From positions 1 to 20,986 of the forward strand of contig JBJSXB010000160.1 of the NCBI GenBank assembly GCA_046086245.1: a stretch of 20,986 nt of DNA. The letters run 5' to 3'. The notes below the pieces were generated by a model that ran no database searches, was not told the DNA's origin, and worked only from the letters and a program-made list of their open reading frames with translations. The stretch is from F1-20-MAGs016 sp046086245. Its GTDB lineage: Bacteria; Planctomycetota; Planctomycetia; Pirellulales; UBA1268. Below, one piece after another: positions 7,419 to 14,848 of the stretch; positions within the stretch are counted from its first letter, which is position 1, and each line of letters starts with the position of its first letter. Both the position numbers and the translations under genes were made by a program.

Positions 7419-9206
7419 GTGACCACGACGCGCCCGTCTCCGTCGCCGTCCAGCGACGGTCCGCTCCCCGGCGACATCGTCCGGCACCCGAACTTCTTCC
7501 ACCGCGAGACGGTCGAGGCGATCGTCATCGCCTTCACCCTGGCGCTGCTGTTCCGCGCCTTCGAGGCCGAGGCCTACGTCATCCCCACCGGGTCGATGGC
7601 CCCCACGCTGATGGGTCGCCACAAGGATCTCACCTGCAGCGCCTGCGGCAAAGACTACCGCGTCGGCTGCTCGGCCGAGGAGGACGACCAGTCGCTCGAG
7701 TTCCGCGCCCAGCTCGCCCGGCTCGAGGCCGAGGCGGTCGGTCTGCGGGCGTCGGCGGGTCGCGGCGACGGTGCCGACGCCCGCACCGCGGCCCGGCGGC
7801 TGGAATCGCTCGAGGCGCGGGGTGGTCCGCTCGACCAACTGCGCACGCGGTTGGCCCGCAAGCTCGTGCCGGCGTCACGTTGCGGCAACTGCGGGCACGT
7901 GATGCAGTTGGTCGAGGACACGCCGCAGGGGGTGGCATACGATCCGCGCTATCCCTCCTACCCCGGCGACCGGGTACTGGTCGACAAGATGACCTACGAC
8001 TTTCGCGAACCGCGGCGCTGGGACGTGGTGGTCTTCAAGTACCCGGAGGATGCGAAGACCAACTACATCAAACGGCTGATCGGACTGCCGGGCGAGACGG
8101 TGTCGATCGTCGGCGGTGATATCTGGACGTCGCGCGATGGCGCCGCGGCGGAGATCGCACGCAAGCCCCCCGAGCGGCTCCGCGCGATGCTGCAGTGCGT
8201 CCACGACACGGGCCACGAGGCGGAGGCGCTGGTCGCCGCCGGCTGGCCGGCGCGCTGGACCGACTGGACGGTGCCGGGGAACCCCGCCGCCTGGACGCGC
8301 GAAGGCGGCGCCTTCTCCACCGCCGCACCCGCCGCGACCCTCCGCTACCGCCATCTCGTCGCGGGCCCCGACGAGTGGCGTGCGGCACGCGAGGGACGGG
8401 GCGCGAGCGGCGCGCCACGCGGGCAATTGATCGACGATTTTCAGCCCTACAACGCCGTCGCCACCCGCGCGCACTGGGTCGGCGATCTGGCGGTGGAGGT
8501 GCGACTGACGAGCCGCGCCGCAGGGGGCAGCGTGAGTCTCGATCTCGTCGAGGCCGGCAAGCCCTACCGCTGCACCATCGACCTCGGGACGGGGAACGCC
8601 GAACTGACGCTCCCCGGCGTCGCCACACCGGCACGGGGCGCGACACCGGTGCGCGGGCGCGGCACCTGGAAGATCCTCTTCGCCAACGTCGACGACGAAG
8701 TGTCGCTGTTCGTCGGCGATCGCCGGGTCGCCTTCGACGCGCCGACGCGGTGGAACGGCTCGATCGACGCCGCCGAGGCGCTCCGCCCCGACGAATCCCC
8801 GCGCGAGCCGGGGGACGAGCGGCCCGGCGACATGGCACCGGTTGGGATCGCCACGGCCGGTGCCGACGTCAGCCTCGAGCGCATCCGCGTGTTGCGCGAC
8901 GTGTTCTACATCGGTGCCGTCGCCTACCTGCCACACACCGGCGGCTTCGAGGAGGGGAAGCGGCTCGACTTTCCGCTCGAGGCCGACCAGTTCTTCGTGC
9001 TCGGCGACAACTCCGCCGCCAGCAAGGACAGCCGGCTCTGGCTCGAGGGGCACCACGTCGACCGCCACCTGCTCGTCGGCCGGGCGTTGGCGGTGTTCTG
9101 GCCGCACGCGGTGTCGCCGTCGTGGGCGCTACCGCTGCGGCTCGGCGGTCTCGAACTGCGCGTGCCTTCCTGGCCCAATGTCGCGCGGATGCGCTGGGTG
9201 CGCTAG
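7419..9206 (+). CDS. lepB: Signal peptidase I with large inserted domains
   Basis: Membrane-bound S26 serine protease that removes signal peptides from exported proteins. The 595-aa product is about twice the usual length. Order: N-terminal membrane helix IVIAFTLALLFRAFEAEAY (35-53); box B PTGSMAPTL with nucleophile Ser59; a cysteine-rich insert (CSAC 73-76 and Cys84, then CGNC 155-158, separated by a charged, probably coiled-coil stretch) that could bind zinc; box C/D YPGDRVLVDK and NYIKRLIGLPGE with general base Lys218; a roughly 250-residue insert (about 241-490) with beta-sandwich character resembling LamG/DUF1080-like folds; then the return to the catalytic fold, YIGAVAYLPHTGG and FVLGDNSAASKDSR (box E, around 526-539). 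GTG 7419 has GGAGG at 7406-7410. The TAG stop lies inside the first bases of the tandem repeat that follows. Catalytic identity is secure; insert roles are unknown. Confidence 0.9.
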   Translation: MTTTRPSPSPSSDGPLPGDIVRHPNFFHRETVEAIVIAFTLALLFRAFEAEAYVIPTGSMAPTLMGRHKDLTCSACGKDYRVGCSAEEDDQSLEFRAQLARLEAEAVGLRASAGRGDGADARTAARRLESLEARGGPLDQLRTRLARKLVPASRCGNCGHVMQLVEDTPQGVAYDPRYPSYPGDRVLVDKMTYDFREPRRWDVVVFKYPEDAKTNYIKRLIGLPGETVSIVGGDIWTSRDGAAAEIARKPPERLRAMLQCVHDTGHEAEALVAAGWPARWTDWTVPGNPAAWTREGGAFSTAAPAATLRYRHLVAGPDEWRAAREGRGASGAPRGQLIDDFQPYNAVATRAHWVGDLAVEVRLTSRAAGGSVSLDLVEAGKPYRCTIDLGTGNAELTLPGVATPARGATPVRGRGTWKILFANVDDEVSLFVGDRRVAFDAPTRWNGSIDAAEALRPDESPREPGDERPGDMAPVGIATAGADVSLERIRVLRDVFYIGAVAYLPHTGGFEEGKRLDFPLEADQFFVLGDNSAASKDSRLWLEGHHVDRHLLVGRALAVFWPHAVSPSWALPLRLGGLELRVPSWPNVARMRWVR

Positions 9207-9473
9207 CGGGCTGGGGACACACAGCCTGCCGCACCTCAGGGATGAGGTGCCGGGAGTGCAACTCCCGTGAAAAGCGAAGCTTTTCGAGTGGCCAAAGGCC
9301 ATGGATGGACTTTGGCCACGGGCTGCTAGCGGGCTGGGGACACACAGCCTGGCACACCTCACGGATGAGGTGCCGGGAACGCAGTGCCCGTGACAGGCGA
9401 CGCTTGTCGGGTGGACAAGGCCATGGCTGGACTTTGGCCACAGGCTGCTCGCAGGCTGTGACACCCGGCCTGC
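9202..9473. repeat. Tandem structured repeat, two 122-123 bp units plus a partial third
   Basis: Unit 1 (9202-9324) and unit 2 (9325-9446) align over their full length, with the first 27 nt identical, and a decayed third copy covers about 9447-9473. Unit 1 folds into five consecutive hairpins: 9208-9213/9222-9227; 9231-9238/9243-9250 with loop GGGA; 9251-9257/9261-9267 with loop GCA; 9269-9275/9279-9285 with loop GAA; and 9288-9297/9310-9319, a perfect 10-bp stem. In unit 2 several stem differences preserve pairing (third stem G-C to A-T and T-A to C-G; fourth stem A-T to C-G and A-T to G-T), although one mismatch appears in stem 3 and stem 5 is weakened by indels. It could be a REP/MITE-like element or a structured RNA; strand of activity unknown. 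Confidence 0.85.
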
Positions 9474-9665
9474 TGGCGGCCCGTGGGGCATGGCCCGGAC
9501 CCGAAGGCGCCGGACCGACGCCGCACGCGCCCGAACCGGTTGAATCCGTGCCACACCGCGGGCGCAACTGCGATTGCCCCCGCGGTCCCCCGTTGGGGAA
9601 GATGCGGGGCGGCGGGGCGGCGGCGCGACGGGCGCCGTGGCTCACGCCGGACGAAGGAGCGTCCG
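9474..9665. other. Non-coding stretch before lptB
   Basis: About 190 nt with no supported gene after the repeat array. It is very GC-rich. The only structure seen is the imperfect hairpin at 9555-9586 and the lptB ribosome binding site (AAGGAG 9654-9659). No promoter-like box stands out. Frames that read through here are by-products of high GC. Confidence 0.4.
9555..9586 (+). other. Imperfect 13-bp inverted repeat in the lptB leader
   Basis: ACCGCGGGCGCAA (9555-9567) pairs with TTGCCCCCGCGGT (9574-9586) in 12 of 13 positions around a 6-nt loop CTGCGA, about 80 nt upstream of the lptB ATG. No T tract follows on either strand. It may be a leader hairpin, a terminator for the upstream transcript, or a protein-binding dyad. 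Confidence 0.45.
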
Positions 9666-10415
9666 ATGCCGCTGCTGAGTGTCCACGGGCTGGTGAAGAC
9701 CTACGGCCGCCGCCGCGTGGTCGACGGGGTCGATTTCCACGTCGAAGCCGGCGAGATCGTCGGGCTCCTCGGCCCCAACGGCGCCGGCAAGACGACCAGC
9801 TTCCGCATGACCTGCGGGATGGTGATCCCCGACTCGGGCCGCGTCCTCCTCGACGATCACGACATCACGCGCTGGCCGATGGCGAAGCGCGCCCGCGACG
9901 GCGGGATGGGATACCTCGCCCAGGAGCAGAGCGTGTTCCGCAAGCTCACCGTCGAGCAGAACCTACTGGCGATCATGGAGTTGGTGGGGATGGGGCGAGC
10001 CGAGCGGCGCCGGCGCTGCGAGGAGTTGCTCGAGCAGTTCGACATCGTGCGGATCCGCAAGTCGCGCGCCCACTACATCTCGGGAGGCGAGAAGCGGCGT
10101 CTGGAGATCGCCCGCTGCCTGGTGACGGAGCCGCGGATCATCCTCCTCGACGAGCCGTTCACCGGCATCGATCCGGTGACGATCCACTCGATCCAGAAGA
10201 TCATCGTCGCTCTCCGCGACGGCGGCATCTCGATCCTGATCACCGACCACCGCGAGCGAGAGACGCTGGCGATCACCGACCGCAGCTACGTGATCCGCGC
10301 CGGCAAGGTGCTCTGCCACGGCACCGCGCAGGAGGTGCTCTCCAATCCCGACGCGCGGAAGTTCTACTTCGGCGAGACCCCGGTCGAGCTGCCGGGCTCG
10401 GTCGAGGCGGCGTAG
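9666..10415 (+). CDS. lptB: LPS export ABC transporter ATPase (LptB type)
   Basis: Cytoplasmic ATPase that, as a dimer with the LptF/LptG membrane subunits, powers lipopolysaccharide extraction from the inner membrane. The 249-aa product has Walker A GPNGAGKTT (36-44), Q-loop region LAQEQSVFRKLTVEQN (84-99, Gln86) very close to the LptB-specific LPQEASIFRKLTV, signature ISGGEKRRLEIAR (138-150), Walker B IILLDEPFTGIDP (158-170, Glu163), and switch His195 within ITDHRERETL, again LptB-like. ATG 9666 has AAGGAG at 9654-9659, 6 nt upstream. No lptA, lptC, lptF or lptG lies in the window, so it is separated from its partners here. The structured repeat lies upstream, and a beta-propeller gene follows 62 nt downstream. 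Confidence 0.9.
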   Translation: MPLLSVHGLVKTYGRRRVVDGVDFHVEAGEIVGLLGPNGAGKTTSFRMTCGMVIPDSGRVLLDDHDITRWPMAKRARDGGMGYLAQEQSVFRKLTVEQNLLAIMELVGMGRAERRRRCEELLEQFDIVRIRKSRAHYISGGEKRRLEIARCLVTEPRIILLDEPFTGIDPVTIHSIQKIIVALRDGGISILITDHRERETLAITDRSYVIRAGKVLCHGTAQEVLSNPDARKFYFGETPVELPGSVEAA

Positions 10416-10448
10416 GGGCGGGCCGACCCACCGGCCGCGCCGCTGGAG

Positions 10449-10454
10449 TATGCT
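10449..10454 (+). promoter_or_regulatory. Candidate -10 box before beta-propeller gene
   Basis: TATGCT (4 of 6 to TATAAT) lies in an otherwise GC-rich gap, 23 nt before the ATG and upstream of the AGGAG at 10467-10471. No -35 match was found. It suggests the gene can be transcribed independently of lptB. Confidence 0.27.
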
Positions 10455-10477
10455 CGCGCTCCACACAGGAGCCAGCC

Positions 10478-11434
10478 ATGCCCTGCTGCCGTCGCCCGTT
10501 TTCTCTCGCACTCTCCCTGCTCCTCGCCAGCGCGGCCCTCGCCGCCTCCGCCGCGGCGCCGACGCGGCGGGTGCTCGTCTGCGGGCCGCGGACGGCGATC
10601 GTCGACATCACCGATGAAACCTCCGCCGGCCGCGTCGAGTGGAGCTGGCCGGCCAACACGCGCGAAGGCTGGGTGCTGCCCGATGGGCGGATCCTCCTCG
10701 CGCTGTCGAAGAGCCCCGAGTGCCCCGGCGGCGCCGCCGTCGAGATCGAACGCGGTACGGACGGCGCCGCCGACCGCGTCGTGTGGCGCTACGACGGCAC
10801 CCAGGAGGAGGTGAACTCGATCCAAAAGACCGCCGCCGGCACCTACGTGCTCACCGAGGCCGGGCCGAGTCCGCGATTGGTCGAGATCGGTGCTGACGGG
10901 AAGGTGGTCGGTGGTTTTCCTCTCGCCTGCCAGAAAGCCAACGCCCACATGCAGTCGCGGATGGCACGCCGCCAACCCGACGGCACGACACTCGTTCCGC
11001 ACCTTCTCGACTTCGCCATCGTCCGCTACGCCGCGGACGGCCGTGAAATGCGGCGGATCGACACCCGAGTGCCGGGCGAACCGCAGGTCAACTCGTGGCC
11101 GTTCACGGCGATCGTCCTCGGCGACGGCGCGATCCTCGCCGGCCTCACCAACGGCAACCGCGTCGTCGAGTACGACAAGGCGGGGAAGGTCCGCTGGCAG
11201 GTGACGGCGGCCGACACCGGCGGTGCGATCAACGACGCCTGCGGGGTGCAACGCCTCCCGGGGGGCAACACGATGATCGCCAGCTACCACGTCGGCAAGG
11301 GGGGCGAGAGGCTCGTCGAGGTCACGCCCGACAAGAGGATCGCCTGGGCGTGGAAGGCCGACGTGCCGGCGGTGCACCACTTCCAGGTGCTCGCCATCGA
11401 CGGTGTGGCGGTGACCGCGCCGGCGCTGCGCTGA
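10478..11434 (+). CDS. Secreted PQQ-like beta-propeller protein of unknown function
   Basis: The 318-aa product has an N-terminal Sec signal (FSLALSLLLASAALAASAAA, residues 8-27) followed by repeated blades of the pattern 'DGrxLxx...vxEvdpdGkvxWxw', for example RVEWSWPANTREGWVLPDGR, RLVEIGADGKVVGGF, RVVEYDKAGKVRWQV and RLVEVTPDKRIAWAWKAD. This resembles PQQ-binding-like or arylsulfotransferase-like propellers in which each blade contributes a Trp and an Asp-Gly turn. No catalytic residues can be named; it may be structural, ligand-binding, or a quinoprotein-like remnant. ATG 10478 has AGGAG at 10467-10471, 6 nt upstream. It sits 62 nt after lptB and is followed by a large inverted repeat that may end the transcript. 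Function is not recognised. Confidence 0.75.
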   Translation: MPCCRRPFSLALSLLLASAALAASAAAPTRRVLVCGPRTAIVDITDETSAGRVEWSWPANTREGWVLPDGRILLALSKSPECPGGAAVEIERGTDGAADRVVWRYDGTQEEVNSIQKTAAGTYVLTEAGPSPRLVEIGADGKVVGGFPLACQKANAHMQSRMARRQPDGTTLVPHLLDFAIVRYAADGREMRRIDTRVPGEPQVNSWPFTAIVLGDGAILAGLTNGNRVVEYDKAGKVRWQVTAADTGGAINDACGVQRLPGGNTMIASYHVGKGGERLVEVTPDKRIAWAWKADVPAVHHFQVLAIDGVAVTAPALR

Positions 11435-11456
11435 CACGTGAGCCAGTGCGGGCTGG

Positions 11457-11505
11457 CCGACGGCGTGCCGGGAGCCGGGCCCGGGCTGGGCCGAAACGCC
11501 GTCGG
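11457..11505 (+). terminator. Large inverted repeat after beta-propeller gene
   Basis: CCGACGGCGT (11457-11466) and ACGCCGTCGG (11496-11505) are perfect complements. The 29-nt interior can form its own smaller hairpin (CCGGG 11468-11472 with CCCGG 11480-11484). It starts 23 nt after the stop codon. No T tract follows, so a Rho-independent role is uncertain. Confidence 0.45.
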
Positions 11506-11581
11506 GATCGACCGCGGCACCTGCTGTGAGAACCTGGGTTTTGCCGACCGATCGCCACCCCCGGCCCATCCGGGGGCGGGG

Positions 11582-11587
11582 TAGAAT
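11582..11587 (+). promoter_or_regulatory. Candidate -10 box before PSCyt/DUF1553 gene
   Basis: GGTAGAATCG contains the same GGTAGAAT string as the lepA upstream region. It lies 72 nt before GTG 11660 and just after a short GC hairpin (11558-11564/11570-11576). No -35 is visible. Low-confidence inference. Confidence 0.3.
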
Positions 11588-11659
11588 CGAGGAGTCCGAC
11601 CGTTTCCCTGCGCCCGGGCGTCGGCCTGCGGAGGGGAGGCGGCCCTGGGAGGCAACGCC

Positions 11660-14600
11660 GTGTCCCCGTCGATCACGTCCCCGCGGGTCGGGCTGGTCGG
11701 TCGTCGGCGGCCTGCGGCCGTGATGGCAGCGATCGCCGCGTTCGCCGCCGGCACCGCCGCAGTGGCGGCCGACGGCCCGTTGTCGACCGAGGATGCGGCC
11801 TTCTTCGAGACCAGGGTCAGGCCGCTGCTGGTCGAACACTGCGCGGAATGCCACTCGGCCGCCGCCGGCGAACCCGAAGGCGGGCTGTCGTTCGATTCAC
11901 GAGCCGATTTTTTCGCCGCCGATGGGGTCGCGGTCGCCGGCGATCCCGACCGGAGCGTGCTCGTGCAGGCGGTGCGCTACGACGGCGACCTGCAGATGCC
12001 CCCGGCCGGCCGGCTCCCCGCCGAGGCGATCGCGACGCTCGACGAATGGGTGCGCCGCGGGCTCCCCTGGCCGGCCGACGGCAGCCAGCTGTCGCGCGGG
12101 GGTTTCGACCTCGCCGGCCGCCGTGCGGCGCACTGGTGTTGGCAGGCGCCGATCGCGACGGCACCGCCGCCGGTCGCCGCCGCCGGTTGGTGCCGCGGTG
12201 ACGTCGATCGCTTCATCGGGGCGCGGCTCGAGCGGGCGGGCCTCGCGCCCGCGCCCGAGGCGTCTTCCCTGACGCTCGTCCGCCGCGCGGCGGAGGTGCT
12301 CACGGGCTTGCCTCCCGATCCGGCGGACGTCGCGCGGATCGCCGCCGATCCCGACCCGGCGGCGTTCGATCGCTACGTCGACACGCTGCTGGCCTCGCCC
12401 CACTACGGCGAGCGGTTCGCCCGCCACTTGCTCGACGTCGTCCGCTATGCCGAGACGCGCGGACACGAGTTCGACTTCCCCATTCCCAACGCGTGGCGCT
12501 ACCGCGACTGGGTCGTGCGGGCGCTCAACGCCGATCTGCCGTTCGACCGGTTCGTCGTCGAGCAGGTGGCGGGGGACCTGGTGGAGCCGCCGCGGCTCGA
12601 CGCCGCCGGGGCCGACGAATCGGTGCAGGGGACCGGTTTCTGGTTCCTCGGCGAGGAGGTGCACTCGCCGGTCGACATCCAGCAGGACGAGGCCGACCGG
12701 ATCGACAACCGCGTCGACACGTTCGGTAAGGCGTTTCTCGGGCTGCCGCTGGGCTGCGCCCGGTGCCACGACCACAAATTCGACGCCATCTCCGCCGCCG
12801 ACTACTACGCGCTCGCGGGCACGGTGATGTCGGCCAGTTATCGGCAGGTGCCGTTCGAGTCGCTGGCCGCGAACCGGCGCGTGGCCGCGCGGCTCGCCGC
12901 CGCCGACGGCGCCGATCGGCGGCGGCTCCTGCCGGCCGTGGCGGAGGCGATCGCGGCCCGGGAGCGCGGCGAACTGCTCGGCGCCCTCCGGGCGAGACTG
13001 GCAGCCGCGCCGGAGCCGACGGCGCGCGACCACGAGGTGGTGATCGCCGACTACACCCGCGGCGCCGACTCCACGGCGCCGCTGGCCGACGGCGCGGCGT
13101 GGCGGAGCGTGGCCGCCGGTCAGCCGCTCCCCCGCGCGGTGGGCGTCGGGATCCTGCCGACGGGAGCGGTGCGCGCCGAGGCGGTGTGGGCGACCGGCCG
13201 GTCGACCGGAGAACGCGATCCCGGTGCCCTCGGCGGCCACGACCGGGCCGGCAAGGTGTTGCGGACGCCGAAGGTTTGGCTCACCGCTGGCGTCGTGTGG
13301 CACCGGGTCCGCGGCCACGTGCAGATCTTCACCTGCGTGGACGGCCACGTGATGGTCCTCGGTCCGCTGTACGGCAGCACGGTGACCACCGTCGACACCG
13401 GCGGGCAGTGGCGTTGGGTGCGCCAGGACATGCGGGCCGACATCGACTGGTCGCGCGGTCACTTCGTCCACGTCGAATACGCGCCGGTCGCCGGTGCGGT
13501 GGACGTCGCCGAGGTGGTCGCCACGACCGGGGAACCGCGCCGCGCCGACCCGCTGGCCGTCGAGGTCGTCGCCCGCGGAACCGCGGGTGCGACCGATCCC
13601 GACCCGGTGCTCGGAACGCTCCTCGACGAGGCGCTCGCCGCCTGCCGCGCGGGGGGGGCGTTGTCGGCCGCCGAGGTGGCGGTCGTGGAAACGGCGATCG
13701 CTGATCCTTCCATCGACTGGACGAGCGGTGCGGAAGCGCGTCTGGCGGCCACCGCGGCCATCGCCCGCGACGGGCGCGAGGCGATCGCTGGTGAGGCCGT
13801 GCGCGCCTCCGCCACGGCCCCGGCGCTCCTCGACGGGAACGGGATCGACCAAGCGATCCTGCTCAAGGGATCGGCGGCTCGGCGCGGGCGCACGGTGCCG
13901 CGGCGGTTTCTCGAGGCGATCGACGGCGACGCCCAACTCCCCTGGCCGAGTGGCGCCTCCGGCCGCCGCGAACTCGCGGCGCGGCTGGTCGATCCCGCCA
14001 ATCCGCTCACCGCGCGGGTGATCGTCAACCGCGTCTGGCACTGGCTGTTCGGCCGCGGGTTGGTCGCCACCCCAGACAATTTCGGCCTGCTCGGCGAAGC
14101 CCCCGACGATCCGCTGGCGCGGGCGCTGCTCGATACCCTCGCCGTGCGGTTTCGCGACGAGGGCTGGAGCCTCAAACGCTTGGTGCGCGAGATCGTCTTG
14201 AGCAGCACGTGGCGGATGAGCAGCGTCGCCCGGGCGGAGGCGATCGCGATCGATCCGCACAATCGACTGCTGCACCATGCGCCGCTCCGCCGTCTGGAGG
14301 GGGAGGCGATCCGCGATGCGATGCTGGCGGTGTCGGGGCGGCTCGATCGCTCGGTCGGCGGACCGCCGGTCGAGGTGCACCTGGCGGAGTTCCACGACGG
14401 GCGCGGCAAGCCGGAATCCGGACCGCTCGACGGCGCGGGACGCCGCAGCCTCTACACCAAGATCCGCCGCAATTTCCTTCCCGCCCTGCCGCTCGCCTTC
14501 GACATGCCGGCGCCGTTCCAGGCGATGGGGCGGCGCAATGTCACCAACGTCCCGGCGCAGGCGCTGGTGCTGCTCAATGATCCGTTCGTCGTCGATCAGG

Positions 14601-14848
14601 CGCGGCAGTGGGCGAGGCGCGTGCTGGCGGAATCGGCGGCGACGACGGAGGAACGCATCGACGCCATGTACCGCGCGGCGTTCGCCCGGGCGCCGCGCCG
14701 CGACGAAGCAGAGGCGGCCCGGGCCTTCCTCACGGCGCAGGCGGTGCTCCACGGTGTCGAGTTTGCCGACGATCCACGCGATGAGGCCACGTGGGCCGAT
14801 TTCGCCCACGCGCTGTTCAACGCCAAGGAGTTCATCTACCTCCCATGA
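11660..14848 (+). CDS. Planctomycete PSCyt1-DUF1549-DUF1553 cytochrome-like protein
   Basis: Exported multidomain protein of a family greatly expanded in planctomycetes; its biochemical role is poorly known, and a link to polysaccharide or sulfated-glycan breakdown and electron transfer has been proposed. The 1062-aa product has a signal segment (AVMAAIAAFAAGTAAVAA, 20-37), a PSCyt1 heme domain with CAECH (Cys61, Cys64, His65) and a candidate axial Met in QMPPAGRLP (Met113), and DUF1549 (about 177-400) containing LLASPHYGERFARHLLDVVR and a second CxxCH, CARCH (366-370). A middle beta-rich region (about 490-640, WLTAGVVWHRVRGHVQIFTC) follows, then DUF1553 from about 760 to the end (NRVWHWLFGRGLVATPDNFG, NVPAQALVLLNDPF). 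GTG 11660 is chosen on GGGAGG at 11647-11652, 7 nt upstream. It overlaps the DUF1501 start as ATGA. Confidence 0.92.
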   Translation: MSPSITSPRVGLVGRRRPAAVMAAIAAFAAGTAAVAADGPLSTEDAAFFETRVRPLLVEHCAECHSAAAGEPEGGLSFDSRADFFAADGVAVAGDPDRSVLVQAVRYDGDLQMPPAGRLPAEAIATLDEWVRRGLPWPADGSQLSRGGFDLAGRRAAHWCWQAPIATAPPPVAAAGWCRGDVDRFIGARLERAGLAPAPEASSLTLVRRAAEVLTGLPPDPADVARIAADPDPAAFDRYVDTLLASPHYGERFARHLLDVVRYAETRGHEFDFPIPNAWRYRDWVVRALNADLPFDRFVVEQVAGDLVEPPRLDAAGADESVQGTGFWFLGEEVHSPVDIQQDEADRIDNRVDTFGKAFLGLPLGCARCHDHKFDAISAADYYALAGTVMSASYRQVPFESLAANRRVAARLAAADGADRRRLLPAVAEAIAARERGELLGALRARLAAAPEPTARDHEVVIADYTRGADSTAPLADGAAWRSVAAGQPLPRAVGVGILPTGAVRAEAVWATGRSTGERDPGALGGHDRAGKVLRTPKVWLTAGVVWHRVRGHVQIFTCVDGHVMVLGPLYGSTVTTVDTGGQWRWVRQDMRADIDWSRGHFVHVEYAPVAGAVDVAEVVATTGEPRRADPLAVEVVARGTAGATDPDPVLGTLLDEALAACRAGGALSAAEVAVVETAIADPSIDWTSGAEARLAATAAIARDGREAIAGEAVRASATAPALLDGNGIDQAILLKGSAARRGRTVPRRFLEAIDGDAQLPWPSGASGRRELAARLVDPANPLTARVIVNRVWHWLFGRGLVATPDNFGLLGEAPDDPLARALLDTLAVRFRDEGWSLKRLVREIVLSSTWRMSSVARAEAIAIDPHNRLLHHAPLRRLEGEAIRDAMLAVSGRLDRSVGGPPVEVHLAEFHDGRGKPESGPLDGAGRRSLYTKIRRNFLPALPLAFDMPAPFQAMGRRNVTNVPAQALVLLNDPFVVDQARQWARRVLAESAATTEERIDAMYRAAFARAPRRDEAEAARAFLTAQAVLHGVEFADDPRDEATWADFAHALFNAKEFIYLP

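Noticed and set aside
6185..7537. N-terminal extension of the RNase HII-like protein
   Set aside because: The frame is open upstream, but it is antisense to or overlaps two well-supported genes; the true start is the ATGA overlap at 6184.
9202..9473. CRISPR array
   Set aside because: Units are 122-123 bp directly abutting, with no unique spacers and no cas genes.
8195..10477. Continuous plus-strand open frame joining signal peptidase, repeat and lptB regions to the beta-propeller protein
   Set aside because: Only the last 318 codons are a believable protein, with their own SD, ATG and signal peptide; the rest is out of frame with recognised genes and low-complexity.
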